This document shows, one piece after another, positions 7,460 through 14,881 of a DNA stretch of 24,421 nucleotides. Position 1 is the first letter of the stretch; every line of letters begins with the position of its first letter. A model generated the notes under the pieces. It was not told where the DNA came from. It made no database searches and saw nothing but the letters and a program-made list of their open reading frames with translations. The position numbers and the translations under genes were made by a program. The DNA lies in NCBI GenBank assembly GCA_027024305.1, contig JALVSO010000072.1:1-24421 (forward strand). The letters are read 5' to 3'. Origin of the DNA: Candidatus Parcubacteria bacterium (GTDB taxonomy: Bacteria; Patescibacteriota; Minisyncoccia; Phycocordibacterales; GCA-2747955).

Positions 7460-8185
7460 ATGAATTTTATTGAGCAACTGGAGAATGAAAAAGGAAATCT
7501 TTTTCATTTTTATATTATATTGGGGAATACCAAGAGAAACTCTCGGGAATTTTTAGATTTTTTGAATAGAGGTTTAGACTTTTCATTAAGGCCCGGAGAT
7601 AATTTCTTTCGTTTTTCAGAAAAAAAAATATCCATTGGCGATGTTAGAAAAATTAAAAAAATAAATTTTTTAAGGAAGAATAGCAACGAAGAGTTGAGAG
7701 TCTTTATGATTGAAAGTCCCGGGATTGATCGGGAGGCCCAAAATGCTTTTTTAAAAACTCTGGAGGAACCCCAGGATAACACCATTTTTTTTCTTTTTCT
7801 TGAGAATGATGAATTTCTTTTAGACACCGTAAAATCAAGGGCCAGAATTTTAAAAGGTTTGCCCAGGGAAGATTTTGATGATGGTAAAAAATTTCTAGAG
7901 GATGATTTTTTAAACAGAGAAAAAACTATTAAAAAAATTAAAGAGAAATCAGAGAATGCTGATGAATCCAGAAATATTTTTCTTAATCTTTTGGGGGAGA
8001 TTGATTTATTTTTACTTCAAGAGCGGAAAAAACTCCCGGGGGAAAAAAAATTTATAGATATTTATAAGAAATTTTTGGTTTTGAAAAAACAGGCTGAATC
8101 TCGCGGGGCAGGGATTGTTTATATCATGACCTACCTGGCTATGACCTTGCCTCAAATAAAAGGCAAAAGTAAAAATTCAAAATAA
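7460..8185 (+). CDS. holB: DNA polymerase III delta'-like clamp-loader subunit
   Basis: The 241-residue product has the delta' signature AQNAFLKTLEEPQDNTIFFL (about residues 94-113) followed by SRARI, the region equivalent to sensor 1/SRC. The preceding strand motif is VFMIESP. There is no Walker A motif: the corresponding region reads LGNTKRNSREF, as expected for an ATP-nonbinding clamp-loader subunit. It would act with DnaX and delta to load the sliding clamp. It is shorter than the E. coli protein, with a reduced C-terminal domain. It lies 9 nt after pilC, likely on the same transcript, and its TAA runs into a REP-type hairpin that can act as terminator. Confidence 0.82.
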   Translation: MNFIEQLENEKGNLFHFYIILGNTKRNSREFLDFLNRGLDFSLRPGDNFFRFSEKKISIGDVRKIKKINFLRKNSNEELRVFMIESPGIDREAQNAFLKTLEEPQDNTIFFLFLENDEFLLDTVKSRARILKGLPREDFDDGKKFLEDDFLNREKTIKKIKEKSENADESRNIFLNLLGEIDLFLLQERKKLPGEKKFIDIYKKFLVLKKQAESRGAGIVYIMTYLAMTLPQIKGKSKNSK

Positions 8186-8214
8186 AAACACCGAGGTCTT
8201 GCCTCGGTGTTTTT
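8184..8214. repeat. REP-like hairpin upstream of RAYT 1, acts as terminator of holB
   Basis: AACACCGAGG (8187-8196), loop TCTTG, CCTCGGTGTT (8202-8211). Flanking A3 and T3 lengthen the stem to 13 bp and add a T-tract. This copy is inverted relative to the one downstream of the transposase gene at 8893. Confidence 0.9.
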
Positions 8215-8235
8215 ATATGATAAAATCAAAGTGTT

Positions 8236-8886
8236 ATGTCTAGAAGAAAAGAAGATTTTTTTACCGGGGAGTATTATCATATTTATAATCGCGGAGTTGA
8301 TAAAAGAACGGTTTTTGAAGATAAACAAGACTTTTATCAGTTTTTGGAAATGCTTAAGTATTTTAATTCGGAGGAGTCATTTGGAGGTCTTAAAATGTCA
8401 AAGTATCCAAAGAATTTAAAACACCGAGGCAAGACCTCGGTGTTGGTGGAGGTGGTGGCTTTTTGCTTGTTGCCGAACCATTTTCATCTTATTCTGAAAC
8501 AAAAAAAAGAAGGTGGAATTTCAAAATTTATGCAGAAAGTTGGTACCGGTTATGCCATGTATTTCAACAAAAAAAACCAAAGAACCGGGGCATTGTTTGG
8601 AGGAAAGTTTAAGTCGAAACATGTGAAAACGGACAAATATCTAGATTATTTAAGCGTTTATGTAAACTTAAATTTTAAAGTTCATAAAATCAAAGAAGAT
8701 AAAAATAAAGAACAGAATTATAGGAGTAGTTATTTTGATTATATCGGCAAGGCAAAAAGCGGTTATCTTGATATAGAAAATGCTTCAAAGGAAGTTTTAG
8801 ATATGAGTCCGGAAGAGTATAGAAAGTTTGCCGAATTGAAGATTCAGGGAATAGTTAAGAATAGAGAAAGAGATATTGAAGATTAG
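8236..8886 (+). CDS. REP-associated tyrosine transposase (RAYT), copy 1
   Basis: Y1/HUH single-strand transposase of the TnpA-REP branch of the IS200/IS605 superfamily. The 216-residue product starts EYYHIYNRGVDKR, the RAYT signature. It has the HUH motif in LLPNHFHLILK (about residues 81-91), then GGISKFMQKV and RTGALFGGKFKSK, and the tyrosine region YLDYLSVYVNLN near residues 135-146. REP palindromes flank it in inverted orientation at 8187 and 8893, and a third lies inside its own reading frame at 8420-8444. RAYTs nick and join at such palindromes and are thought to spread them. It has no TGA codon and ends in TAG. A -10-like element ends 9 nt before the ATG. Confidence 0.92.
   Translation: MSRRKEDFFTGEYYHIYNRGVDKRTVFEDKQDFYQFLEMLKYFNSEESFGGLKMSKYPKNLKHRGKTSVLVEVVAFCLLPNHFHLILKQKKEGGISKFMQKVGTGYAMYFNKKNQRTGALFGGKFKSKHVKTDKYLDYLSVYVNLNFKVHKIKEDKNKEQNYRSSYFDYIGKAKSGYLDIENASKEVLDMSPEEYRKFAELKIQGIVKNRERDIED
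8420..8444. repeat. REP-like palindrome inside the RAYT 1 coding sequence
   Basis: A perfect copy, AACACCGAGG, loop CAAGA, CCTCGGTGTT, lies in frame and encodes part of KHRGKTSVL. It occupies a poorly conserved stretch before the VEVVAFCLLPNHFH core. The second RAYT in this window has an unrelated Lys-rich segment at the same place. Confidence 0.9.
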
Positions 8887-8892
8887 AAGAAC

Positions 8893-8917
8893 AACACCGA
8901 GGCAAGACCTCGGTGTT
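8893..8917. repeat. REP-like hairpin downstream of RAYT 1
   Basis: AACACCGAGG (8893-8902), loop CAAGA, CCTCGGTGTT (8908-8917), then TTT. It lies 6 nt after the RAYT stop and may terminate it. The following bases TGGTGTTTTTTGGA recur almost exactly after the degenerate copy at 10279, so the repeat unit extends beyond the hairpin. Confidence 0.9.
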
Positions 8918-8951
8918 TTTGTGGTGTTTTTTGGAAATGGTTGGAGTGTGT

Positions 8952-8957
8952 TATTAT
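8952..8957 (+). promoter_or_regulatory. -10 element for the leaderless exonuclease gene
   Basis: TATTAT ends 6 nt before the ATG at 8964. This supports that start over an earlier in-frame ATG at 8913 inside the REP unit. Confidence 0.5.
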
Positions 8958-8963
8958 TTTAGG

Positions 8964-9704
8964 ATGAAGATAGATAAAAAAATTTTGGATAGATTGATTT
9001 TTATAGATACGGAAACCACCGGTTTAAATGATGAGGATAGGATTTTTCAGATAGCCTATGAGTTTCGGGGGGAAGAAAAGGAGGCTCTCTTTAAACCCCC
9101 GGTGCCCATTTCCATTGAGGCCTCGGAAACCACAGGCTATACCAATAAAGATGTGCAAGATAAAGAAAGTTTTGCCGAATCTGCTATGAAAAAAGATTTG
9201 GAAAAAATCTTCAGTGATGAAAAGAATATTTTTGTGGCTCACAATGCCAAGTTTGATCTTAAGATGATAGAAAAAGAGGGCTTAAAAATTGGTCCGGTTA
9301 TTGATACTTTAAAGGTGGCTCAATATTTGGATCCACAGGGAAAGTTGGGGGCTTATCGTTTGCAATATTTGAGGTATGCTCTTGATTTGGATGTTAAAGA
9401 TGCCCGGGCCCATGATGCTCTGGGTGACATTAGGGTTTTGAAGGCTCTTTTTGAGAGGCTGTTTCTGCGGATGAGGAAAGATTTTGAAAGTGACGAAGAG
9501 GTTTTAGAGAAAATGATTGAAATTTCTTCCCAACCGGTTTTGATTAAGAAAATCACTTTCGGAAAATATGCCGGAGAATTTGTAGAAGTAATTGCCAAAA
9601 ATGATCCGGGCTACTTGGAATGGCTTTTAAAGGAAAAACAAAAACAGGCGGCCGCCGGTGATGTGGATGAGGATTGAATCTATACTTTGCAAAAACATCT
9701 ATAA
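8964..9704 (+). CDS. DEDDh 3'-5' exonuclease with C-terminal DUF3820-like domain (UGA read as Trp)
   Basis: The 246-residue product has the DnaQ-type exonuclease core: FIDTETTGL (first Asp/Glu, residues 11-19), HNAKFDLKMI (about residue 94) and HDALGDIRVL (His and last Asp, about residue 152). A second segment, ITFGKYAGEFVEVIAKNDPGYLEWLL, resembles the small DUF3820 domain fused to exonucleases in Patescibacteria. The TGA at 9675 falls in DED-W-IYTLQKHL; related C-termini continue with a similar xxYTLxHYL ending, so read-through to TAA at 9702 restores the family end. The role could be proofreading or RNA/DNA trimming. The rnhA ATG follows 1 nt after the stop, so the pair is probably co-translated. 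Confidence 0.88.
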
Positions 9705-9705
9705 A

Positions 9706-10233
9706 ATGAAAAAAGAAGAAATCATAATTTATACCGATGGGTCCAGTCTGGGCAATCCCGGTCCCGGTGGTTGGGGGGCGCTTTTTTTGGTTAAAAACAG
9801 AGTTATGGAAATGGGGGGCTATCAAAAAGAAACCACCAACAATCAAATGGAACTGAGAGCCATCGAAGAAGCCTTGAAAAAAATGGCGGAAAGAGGTGTA
9901 AAGAATTATAAAATTTCCCTTTATTCCGACTCCCAATATTGTATAAAGGGTTTAACTGAATGAATAGATGGTTGGAAAAAAAAGAATTGAAAAAATTCAA
10001 CTAAAAGAGAAGTGAAAAACAAAGAATATTGGCAAAGAATTGATAATTTAAAGAAATTTTTAGAGCTGGAAAATGAACTTACCTTCTTTTATGTTAAAGC
10101 TCACAACGGTCAGATTTATAATGAGCGGGTGGATGATATAGCCAGAGTCATGGCTGAAAGTAGCGGAAGGGAGCCGAAATTATTTAAGGGTTCTTTGTTA
10201 AGATGAGAAAAGGAGTTTGGCAAAAGGATGTAA
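9706..10233 (+). CDS. rnhA: Ribonuclease HI (three UGA read as Trp)
   Basis: Cuts the RNA strand of RNA-DNA hybrids. All catalytic residues are visible: Asp in YTDGSSLGNPGPGGWG, Glu in NQMELRA, Asp in LYSDSQY, His in VKAHNG and the last Asp in ERVDDIAR. The TGA codons at 9961 and 9988 fall in GLTE-W-IDGWKKKN-W-KNS. In E. coli RNase HI the aligned segment is GITQWIHNWKKRGWK, so both TGA codons occupy conserved tryptophans (W81, W90). TGG is used at the W85 position and next to the active site. This gene is the strongest single proof of the code. The third TGA (10204) extends the C-terminus by 9 residues to TAA at 10231. Confidence 0.96.
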
Positions 10234-10278
10234 TTTTCTTGCAGTCACTTCATTGTTTCCTATTTATCACTTGACCAA

Positions 10279-10303
10279 AACACCAAGGCAAGACCTCAGT
10301 GTT
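10279..10303. repeat. Degenerate REP-like hairpin
   Basis: AACACCAAGG, loop CAAGA, CCTCAGTGTT, followed by seven T. Two central stem positions are now mismatched compared with the intact copies. The downstream bases ATGGTGTTTTTTTGGAGA match the flank of the copy at 8893. It may still terminate rnhA. Confidence 0.8.
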
Positions 10304-10347
10304 TTTTTATGGTGTTTTTTTGGAGAAAGTATGATAGAATTTCGCTA

Positions 10348-11136
10348 ATGAATAGTATATTTAATTTAAAATCTTTTTTTGGAAAAACTCTTATGCTTTT
10401 CTTTCTTTCTTTTTTCTTTCTTTCTTTTTTGACTCCCCTTTTCTTATCCGGTTATGCAAGAGGGGCGGAAGAAAAAGGTTCGGCCTATAAAATTCAACGT
10501 TTGGAAAAATACGGAAAATATGAAGGAGATTTGGAAGAAGTTTCAGACAAGGTCAGTGCCGGTGATTCCAGCGGTGCCCTGGCCGCCTATATCAATTTCA
10601 TTGTAAAGTTTTCCTTCGGTTTGGGCTCCATTGCCGCCGTGGCTTTGATTGTTTGGGGAGGAATAGAATATATCACCTCCGAATCTTTCAGTGGCAAGAG
10701 TGGCGGTAAAGATAAAATTATCAGAGCTTTCGGAGCTTTGCTGATTCTCTTTTCCGCTTTTATCTTTTTTGACACCATTAATCCCGAACTGAGAAAGGTT
10801 AGATTCAAGCCGTTGAAGGTTGAGGCCGGAGGGAATGTGGGGGGAGTTTACAGTGCTGTTAAGACCTGTGGGGAGGCCAGAAAGCAGGTTGCTAACGCCG
10901 TGGAGATGTATAAGGAAATATTGACAAGAGATGACTATAAATATTCCACTTCGTATTTAAATGCTGAATCATGTAAGACCGCTCTCCAAAAAGCAAAATC
11001 CGCCGGAAAGATAACAAAGCCCGACAATGAATGCCATGGAATAACCGCTCCCAAAATAGAAGATAAAAATTGTAGCCTAAGGGATTACTATCTTTTCGGG
11101 CACAAGGACCCCGATGATGAGGATATCCAGCCCTAG
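10348..11136 (+). CDS. VirB2/TrbC-like membrane protein with Cys-containing C-terminal domain
   Basis: The 262-residue product has a long N-terminal signal sequence (about residues 10-40) and two membrane helices (about 82-108 and 122-145). The pattern VALIVWGGIEYITSES...GKDKIIRAFGALLILFSAFIFFDTINPEL is typical of pilin-like membrane proteins repeated in Patescibacteria genomes. The remaining 110 residues are soluble, with four Cys (TCGEA, ESCKT, NECHG, KNCSL), probably outside the membrane and disulphide-linked. Start at 10348 is chosen because TAGAAT ends 7 nt before this ATG; an upstream in-frame ATG at 10309 would lie in the REP unit. A secretion or pilus role is inferred by resemblance. 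It may work with the large membrane protein at 11999. Stop TAG. Confidence 0.72.
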   Translation: MNSIFNLKSFFGKTLMLFFLSFFFLSFLTPLFLSGYARGAEEKGSAYKIQRLEKYGKYEGDLEEVSDKVSAGDSSGALAAYINFIVKFSFGLGSIAAVALIVWGGIEYITSESFSGKSGGKDKIIRAFGALLILFSAFIFFDTINPELRKVRFKPLKVEAGGNVGGVYSAVKTCGEARKQVANAVEMYKEILTRDDYKYSTSYLNAESCKTALQKAKSAGKITKPDNECHGITAPKIEDKNCSLRDYYLFGHKDPDDEDIQP

Positions 11137-11320
11137 GAAGAAAGAGCATAATAACAAAAATAGAAATCCGGATTAAAGAATTTTATCTTTTTTTCTTATT
11201 GGAAGAAGTGGGAAGCCGCACCCCCCGGAAGCCTGTAATCTGTGACACCGTCCGGGCATTGGTAATCTTTTGGAAATAAATTAAATTAAAATATTGTTGT
11301 TAAGATTTTATTTTAAAAGA

Positions 11321-11343
11321 AAAAAGGTGTTTTGCCCCTTTTT
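11321..11343 (+). terminator. Possible terminator of the 10348 gene
   Basis: AAAAAGG (11321-11327) pairs with CCTTTTT (11337-11343) around a 9-nt loop. The stem is short and AT-rich, so this is tentative. The rest of the 282-nt gap 11137-11418 shows no gene. Confidence 0.4.
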
Positions 11344-11386
11344 GGTATTATGCCAACACGGACGAAAATATTTCACCCCAATAAAG

Positions 11387-11410
11387 TAGCCACCGGTTAC
11401 CCGGTGGCTA
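11387..11410 (-). terminator. Terminator hairpin of the 11419-11805 gene
   Basis: TAGCCACCGG and CCGGTGGCTA form a perfect 10-bp stem with a 4-nt loop, 8 nt after the TGA stop on the minus strand, followed by CTTTATT. The T-tract is weak but the stem is strong. Confidence 0.7.
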
Positions 11411-11418
11411 GCTGGAAG

Positions 11419-11805
11419 TCATTTTCCTGCGAGTTTTTTTTCATCCTCGCAGAATACTTCCAGCATGAATTCTTTGTCTTTCCTTGATAGGGGCTTTCGC
11501 CCCATTTTTTCCAAATCCCTTTGGTTATCTACGATAACCTGGCACGAAGCCTCCTGCTTCGTGAGAGAATAGTCGTATTTTTTTCTCCTCTCCTCCCTTT
11601 CTTTTTCTTCTTTTTCTTCTTTCATCCTGCGCTGCTCGGCGCAGGGGATTTTCACCAGGTGATAATCCCCGTCTTCACCCTTCTTCCACTGAAGGGGGTT
11701 GCACATGTCTGTCCCGGGCACGGACAGCCATCCGGCCTGGGCGGCTGCGGCAAAGAAAAAAGTGACAAAAGTAGCAATAATAGTAGCAATAATGATGTTT
11801 TTCAT
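11419..11805 (-). CDS. Small secreted highly charged protein of unknown function, UGA stop
   Basis: No family recognised. The 128-residue product has a clear signal peptide (about residues 1-24, ending AAAAQAG). A short segment with CNPLQWKK and two further Cys follows, then a Lys/Glu/Arg-rich helix (about residues 58-78) and a tail with VFCEDEKKL. Four Cys outside the signal suggest disulphides in an extracytoplasmic protein. Both Trp codons are TGG. The ribosome-binding site AGGAGGTG is near perfect, 5 nt before the ATG, and a promoter with an operator-like dyad lies upstream. The stop is TGA, with a terminator hairpin 8 nt later; no in-frame TAA or TAG precedes that hairpin. These signals set it apart from the neighbouring UGA=Trp genes. 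Confidence 0.68.
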   Translation of the reverse strand: MKNIIIATIIATFVTFFFAAAAQAGWLSVPGTDMCNPLQWKKGEDGDYHLVKIPCAEQRRMKEEKEEKEREERRKKYDYSLTKQEASCQVIVDNQRDLEKMGRKPLSRKDKEFMLEVFCEDEKKLAGK

Positions 11806-11826
11806 GGTGCACCTCCTGATGCAAAT

Positions 11827-11855
11827 TAATAACTTGACTTTACCATAAAAGTCAA
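11827..11855 (-). promoter_or_regulatory. Promoter with inverted repeat for the 11419-11805 gene
   Basis: On the minus strand TTGACT (11855-11850), 17-bp spacer, TTATTA (11832-11827). The -35 box is part of a perfect dyad, TTGACTTT then 6 nt then AAAGTCAA, which could be a repressor site over the promoter. Confidence 0.5.
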
Positions 11856-11998
11856 TTCTAATTTAATAATTGCATAAAAGGGCGAAAAGTCAAGGGGGGG
11901 TGTGGAAAAGTTCTCGGCGGCTGTTTTTAAAAAGGCGTCCTTTAAAGTGGGGATAGTGATTTTAAAATTCTTTTCAATATGCTATTATTTAGCTAATT

Positions 11999-14650
11999 AT
12001 GAAAAGCTTTTTTCAGAAAATAAAGAAAAGGAGAGGGCTTTTATTTTTCATCTCTTTGGCTTTTTTGTTTCCGGCTTTTAGTTTGGCCACCTCCTCATGA
12101 AATCCGACAACCTGGGGTGATGAAATTTTAGTCGGCTTGGGCAATCTCTTTATAGCCCTTGGCAGTTTGGCCCTTTTTATTTCGGGAACTTTATTTGATA
12201 ATCTTTTGGCTGTCACTCTAAGCACCAATTTATTTAATGCTCCTTTTGTCAAGGTGGCCTGATCAAATATCCGGGATTTGGCCAATGTGGCTTTTATTCT
12301 GGGAATGATCTTCATCGCCTTTTCCATGATGTTTAACTATGGAAACTGGAGGAAGTCTTTGATTGCTCTGATTGTCATAGCCTTCGCCCTAAATTTCTCT
12401 CTTTTTGCCTCTCGGGTCATTGTGGATGCGGGAAACATTACGGCCAATGTTTTCCTAACTCCCATTTCCGTTAGTACCGACATGGAAGACGGTTGGTTTG
12501 CCTTTGCTCGAGCATTCTACGATGATAAAAATATGGAGTTTAAGTCGGTAACCGGAGCTTTTTTGAGCACCCTTGGAGTGGAGGGTCTTGTTAGTAAAGA
12601 AAATTTTGAGGCCTATCGTGGTAAGTTGGTGGGTAAAGACGCCGGAGAAAGATGATTTTTTATAGGCTTGGTAATGTTTGCTTCCATGATTTTAATATCC
12701 ATCAGTCTTTTTAAGGGGGGATTTATGTTTTTGGGTAGGATGGTCTATCTTATGTACTATATGATTTCAGCTCCCTTTTTTTTGATTACGGCCTTTATTC
12801 CGGGTCAGGAGAGACTTTGGCGGGATAAATGATTGGTGCCTCTTTTGCAAAAATCTTTTTGTGTGGCCGTCTATCTTTTCTTTCTTTGACTTTCTTTAAT
12901 GATTTTAGCTTCCGGATTAATACCGGATTCAAAAAGCCTGGGCGATAAGGTTTTTGGTGAAGATGTTGGTAAGGATATATCAATGGCTACAACCATCTTT
13001 ATGGCCATGTTGGTTATTAAGGTTGTTTTTGTTAAAAAAATGCTTGATAAGGGAAACGAGCTCGGCAGTAAATGGTGTGAAGAGGGAAACAGCACCCTGG
13101 GGGCTGTCTTGGGTGGAGTAGGAGCAATGATGACCAAGACGCCTATTGGATCTATTACTAGAAATATTACTGGTAGATTTGCTGGGAAGATATTACAGTC
13201 TGATAGAGTTAATAAATGAGGTAAAGGCAATTGAATACAAAGAAGAACTTCAGATTTGCTTTGGAGCGGAGGTGATAAGTTAAAAAATTTAAAAATAGGA
13301 AAAGAGAGCTATGGAGAAGAAATGAACAGAAGAGCCAAGTTACAGAGAGAAAGAGAAAAGGCAATGGCGAAAGGTGATGCAGATGAAAGAAGACACAAAG
13401 AAATGGGTACTTGAGACAAGAAGCTTAATGCCCCAAATTTAGATATGATAGCGGAAAATAGTGACTATGAAAAAAATCTAAAACTTCAGGAAATTAAAAG
13501 AAAAAGAGTTGCAGAGAAGATGGCCGCTTTAAATACACCCATTTCTGATAATGCTGTTGTGGAGCAGATTGAAAAAATGCTTCCTGAACGCAAGGACGGT
13601 AAGATATTAAGTAAGGCAGAGAGGAGAAATGAGGCTGCTAGGATTTATAATAGTAATGATAGTGAGGATAAAGAACTTAGGTGGAGAGCTGAAAAAGCAG
13701 CCAAAAAAGAAAGTTTGCAAAGAATTGATGAAAAATATGCTTTGGAGGCAAAATCCAAGGGATTGGTCAACGCTGGAGATATTATTATGGCTTCTCGTAA
13801 GAAAGGAATCACTAGAACTGCTATGGATATTTTAACTAATACTATTGCACCCATTCATGGAGCTCGTGTAAGGGTTGATGAGGACCAAGAGACAGCTCGA
13901 GCAAAGAAAGATGAGTCTAAAAAGAAATACCTTAAAAAAGAGAAGGCAAGAAAAATAACAGAAGAGGCTGAAAAAGATAAGGCAGATTTTAACGATAGTG
14001 CTGAGCAGCTTAAAACTGTTTTGGATAGTGATAATTTAGATTCGTTGGGTGAATCGATGGATAAGTTAGGTAAGATAATGGCTAGGGCTGGCATTTCCGA
14101 ATCAATGGGAGATGTTTTTAGAGATATGCAAAGGGATATTTCTGAGCTTAAAGATATAGAAAAGAAAGAGGAAAGATATGAAGAAATGAGGATATTTGAG
14201 GATGATGATTATAGAATTAGTGACTCGGAGGAGAAAGAAAAAGAATTTATGAATAAGCTCGAGAAATTATATGGCGATGACAAAGAAGGATTTAATACTA
14301 TGAAGAGTAAAATAGGAAATGATTCCGGATTTAAGGCCGGAAGGGAGCTGAGCCCATTGATTCGCAATGAGATCAGGAAAAAATATGAAGAATATGCAAA
14401 GAGGTTTGTTGGTGATTCTGATTTGTCTCAAGAGAAAGAGTCCATTAAAAAGAGAATAAAGAAAAAAGCAGATAGGATTTCTAAGATAGGTAGTGGTATA
14501 ATTAAAGCACAAGCCGACTTTAATAAAAGAATTATATCTGATCAAATTGAAGAAAGCATGAAAGATATTCATAGAATTGAAACTTCCCAGGAGGCTCCGA
14601 GTGTAACCTCAACAGTAGATGCGCGAAGCCAGGCAGATAATAAGGGCTAA
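11999..14650 (+). CDS. 883-residue polytopic membrane protein with long charged C-terminal domain (eight UGA read as Trp)
   Basis: One uninterrupted frame if UGA is sense: TGA occurs at 12098, 12260, 12653, 12830, 12887, 13217, 13232 and 13412, with no TAA or TAG until 14648. TGG is used beside them. Residues 1-32 form a signal or first helix. About six more membrane helices lie at roughly 43-72, 93-110, 117-140, 219-270 (two), 288-305 and 325-345. The segment W-SNIRDLANVAFILGMIFIAF is characteristic of large membrane proteins encoded next to VirB2-like genes in Patescibacteria, loosely like VirB6/TrbL channel proteins. Residues 400-883 are soluble, Lys/Glu-rich and probably coiled coil. That half uses GCT and GCA for Ala, whereas the membrane half uses mostly GCC. 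TATTAT ends 10 nt before the ATG. The function as a secretion-channel component is an inference. Confidence 0.78.
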
Positions 14651-14665
14651 AATTATTTTGTTAAC

Positions 14666-14809
14666 ATGAGCAAAAAAAAGAAAAAAGTTTTTAATAAACA
14701 TTTCATCGGAATGGTGGCCATTTTTCTTCTGGTCATCATAAGCGTTTTAACTTTTGTTTCTTTTTTGGAAGATATTATTCATAAAGAAAAAATCAGTTTA
14801 AGGGAATAG
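14666..14809 (+). CDS. 47-residue single-pass membrane peptide
   Basis: MSKKKKKVFNKHFIGMVAIF begins the peptide: a Lys-rich cytoplasmic head, one membrane helix (about residues 13-33) and a short acidic tail ending LRE with TAG. It lies 15 nt after the large membrane-protein gene in the same direction, so it may be a partner subunit. It has no Shine-Dalgarno site. The positive-inside layout and its position make it a plausible gene, but no family is recognised. Confidence 0.5.
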   Translation: MSKKKKKVFNKHFIGMVAIFLLVIISVLTFVSFLEDIIHKEKISLRE

Positions 14810-14865
14810 ATCAAAAAAGGAGCACTTTAACTTTGCTTTTTCTTTATAACTACTCTTTGGTGTGT

Positions 14866-14871
14866 TACAAT
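14866..14871 (+). promoter_or_regulatory. -10 element deciding the typA start
   Basis: TGTGTTACAAT is an extended -10 whose last two bases overlap an ATG at 14870. That ATG would lie upstream of the transcription start, so the usable start is the ATG at 14882, 10 nt after the hexamer. Confidence 0.5.
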
Positions 14872-14881
14872 GGCGGACATT

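Noticed and set aside
8913..8963. Exonuclease start at 8913
   Set aside because: The extension is encoded by the REP element and its flank; a -10 box 6 nt before ATG 8964 supports the later start.
1446..10303. CRISPR array from the repeated 25-nt palindromes
   Set aside because: Copies are dispersed over 9 kb in both orientations, at gene ends, without regular spacers or cas genes. REP elements explain them.
12013..12327. Minus-strand open frame of 104 codons under the large membrane protein gene, and similar antisense frames under typA, ftsA, tgt and pilC
   Set aside because: They are shadows of well-supported genes on the other strand, with no recognisable protein features.
14870..14881. 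typA start at the first ATG (14870)
   Set aside because: That ATG overlaps the TACAAT -10 element. The family begins with MEIRN-like sequence, matching ATG 14882.
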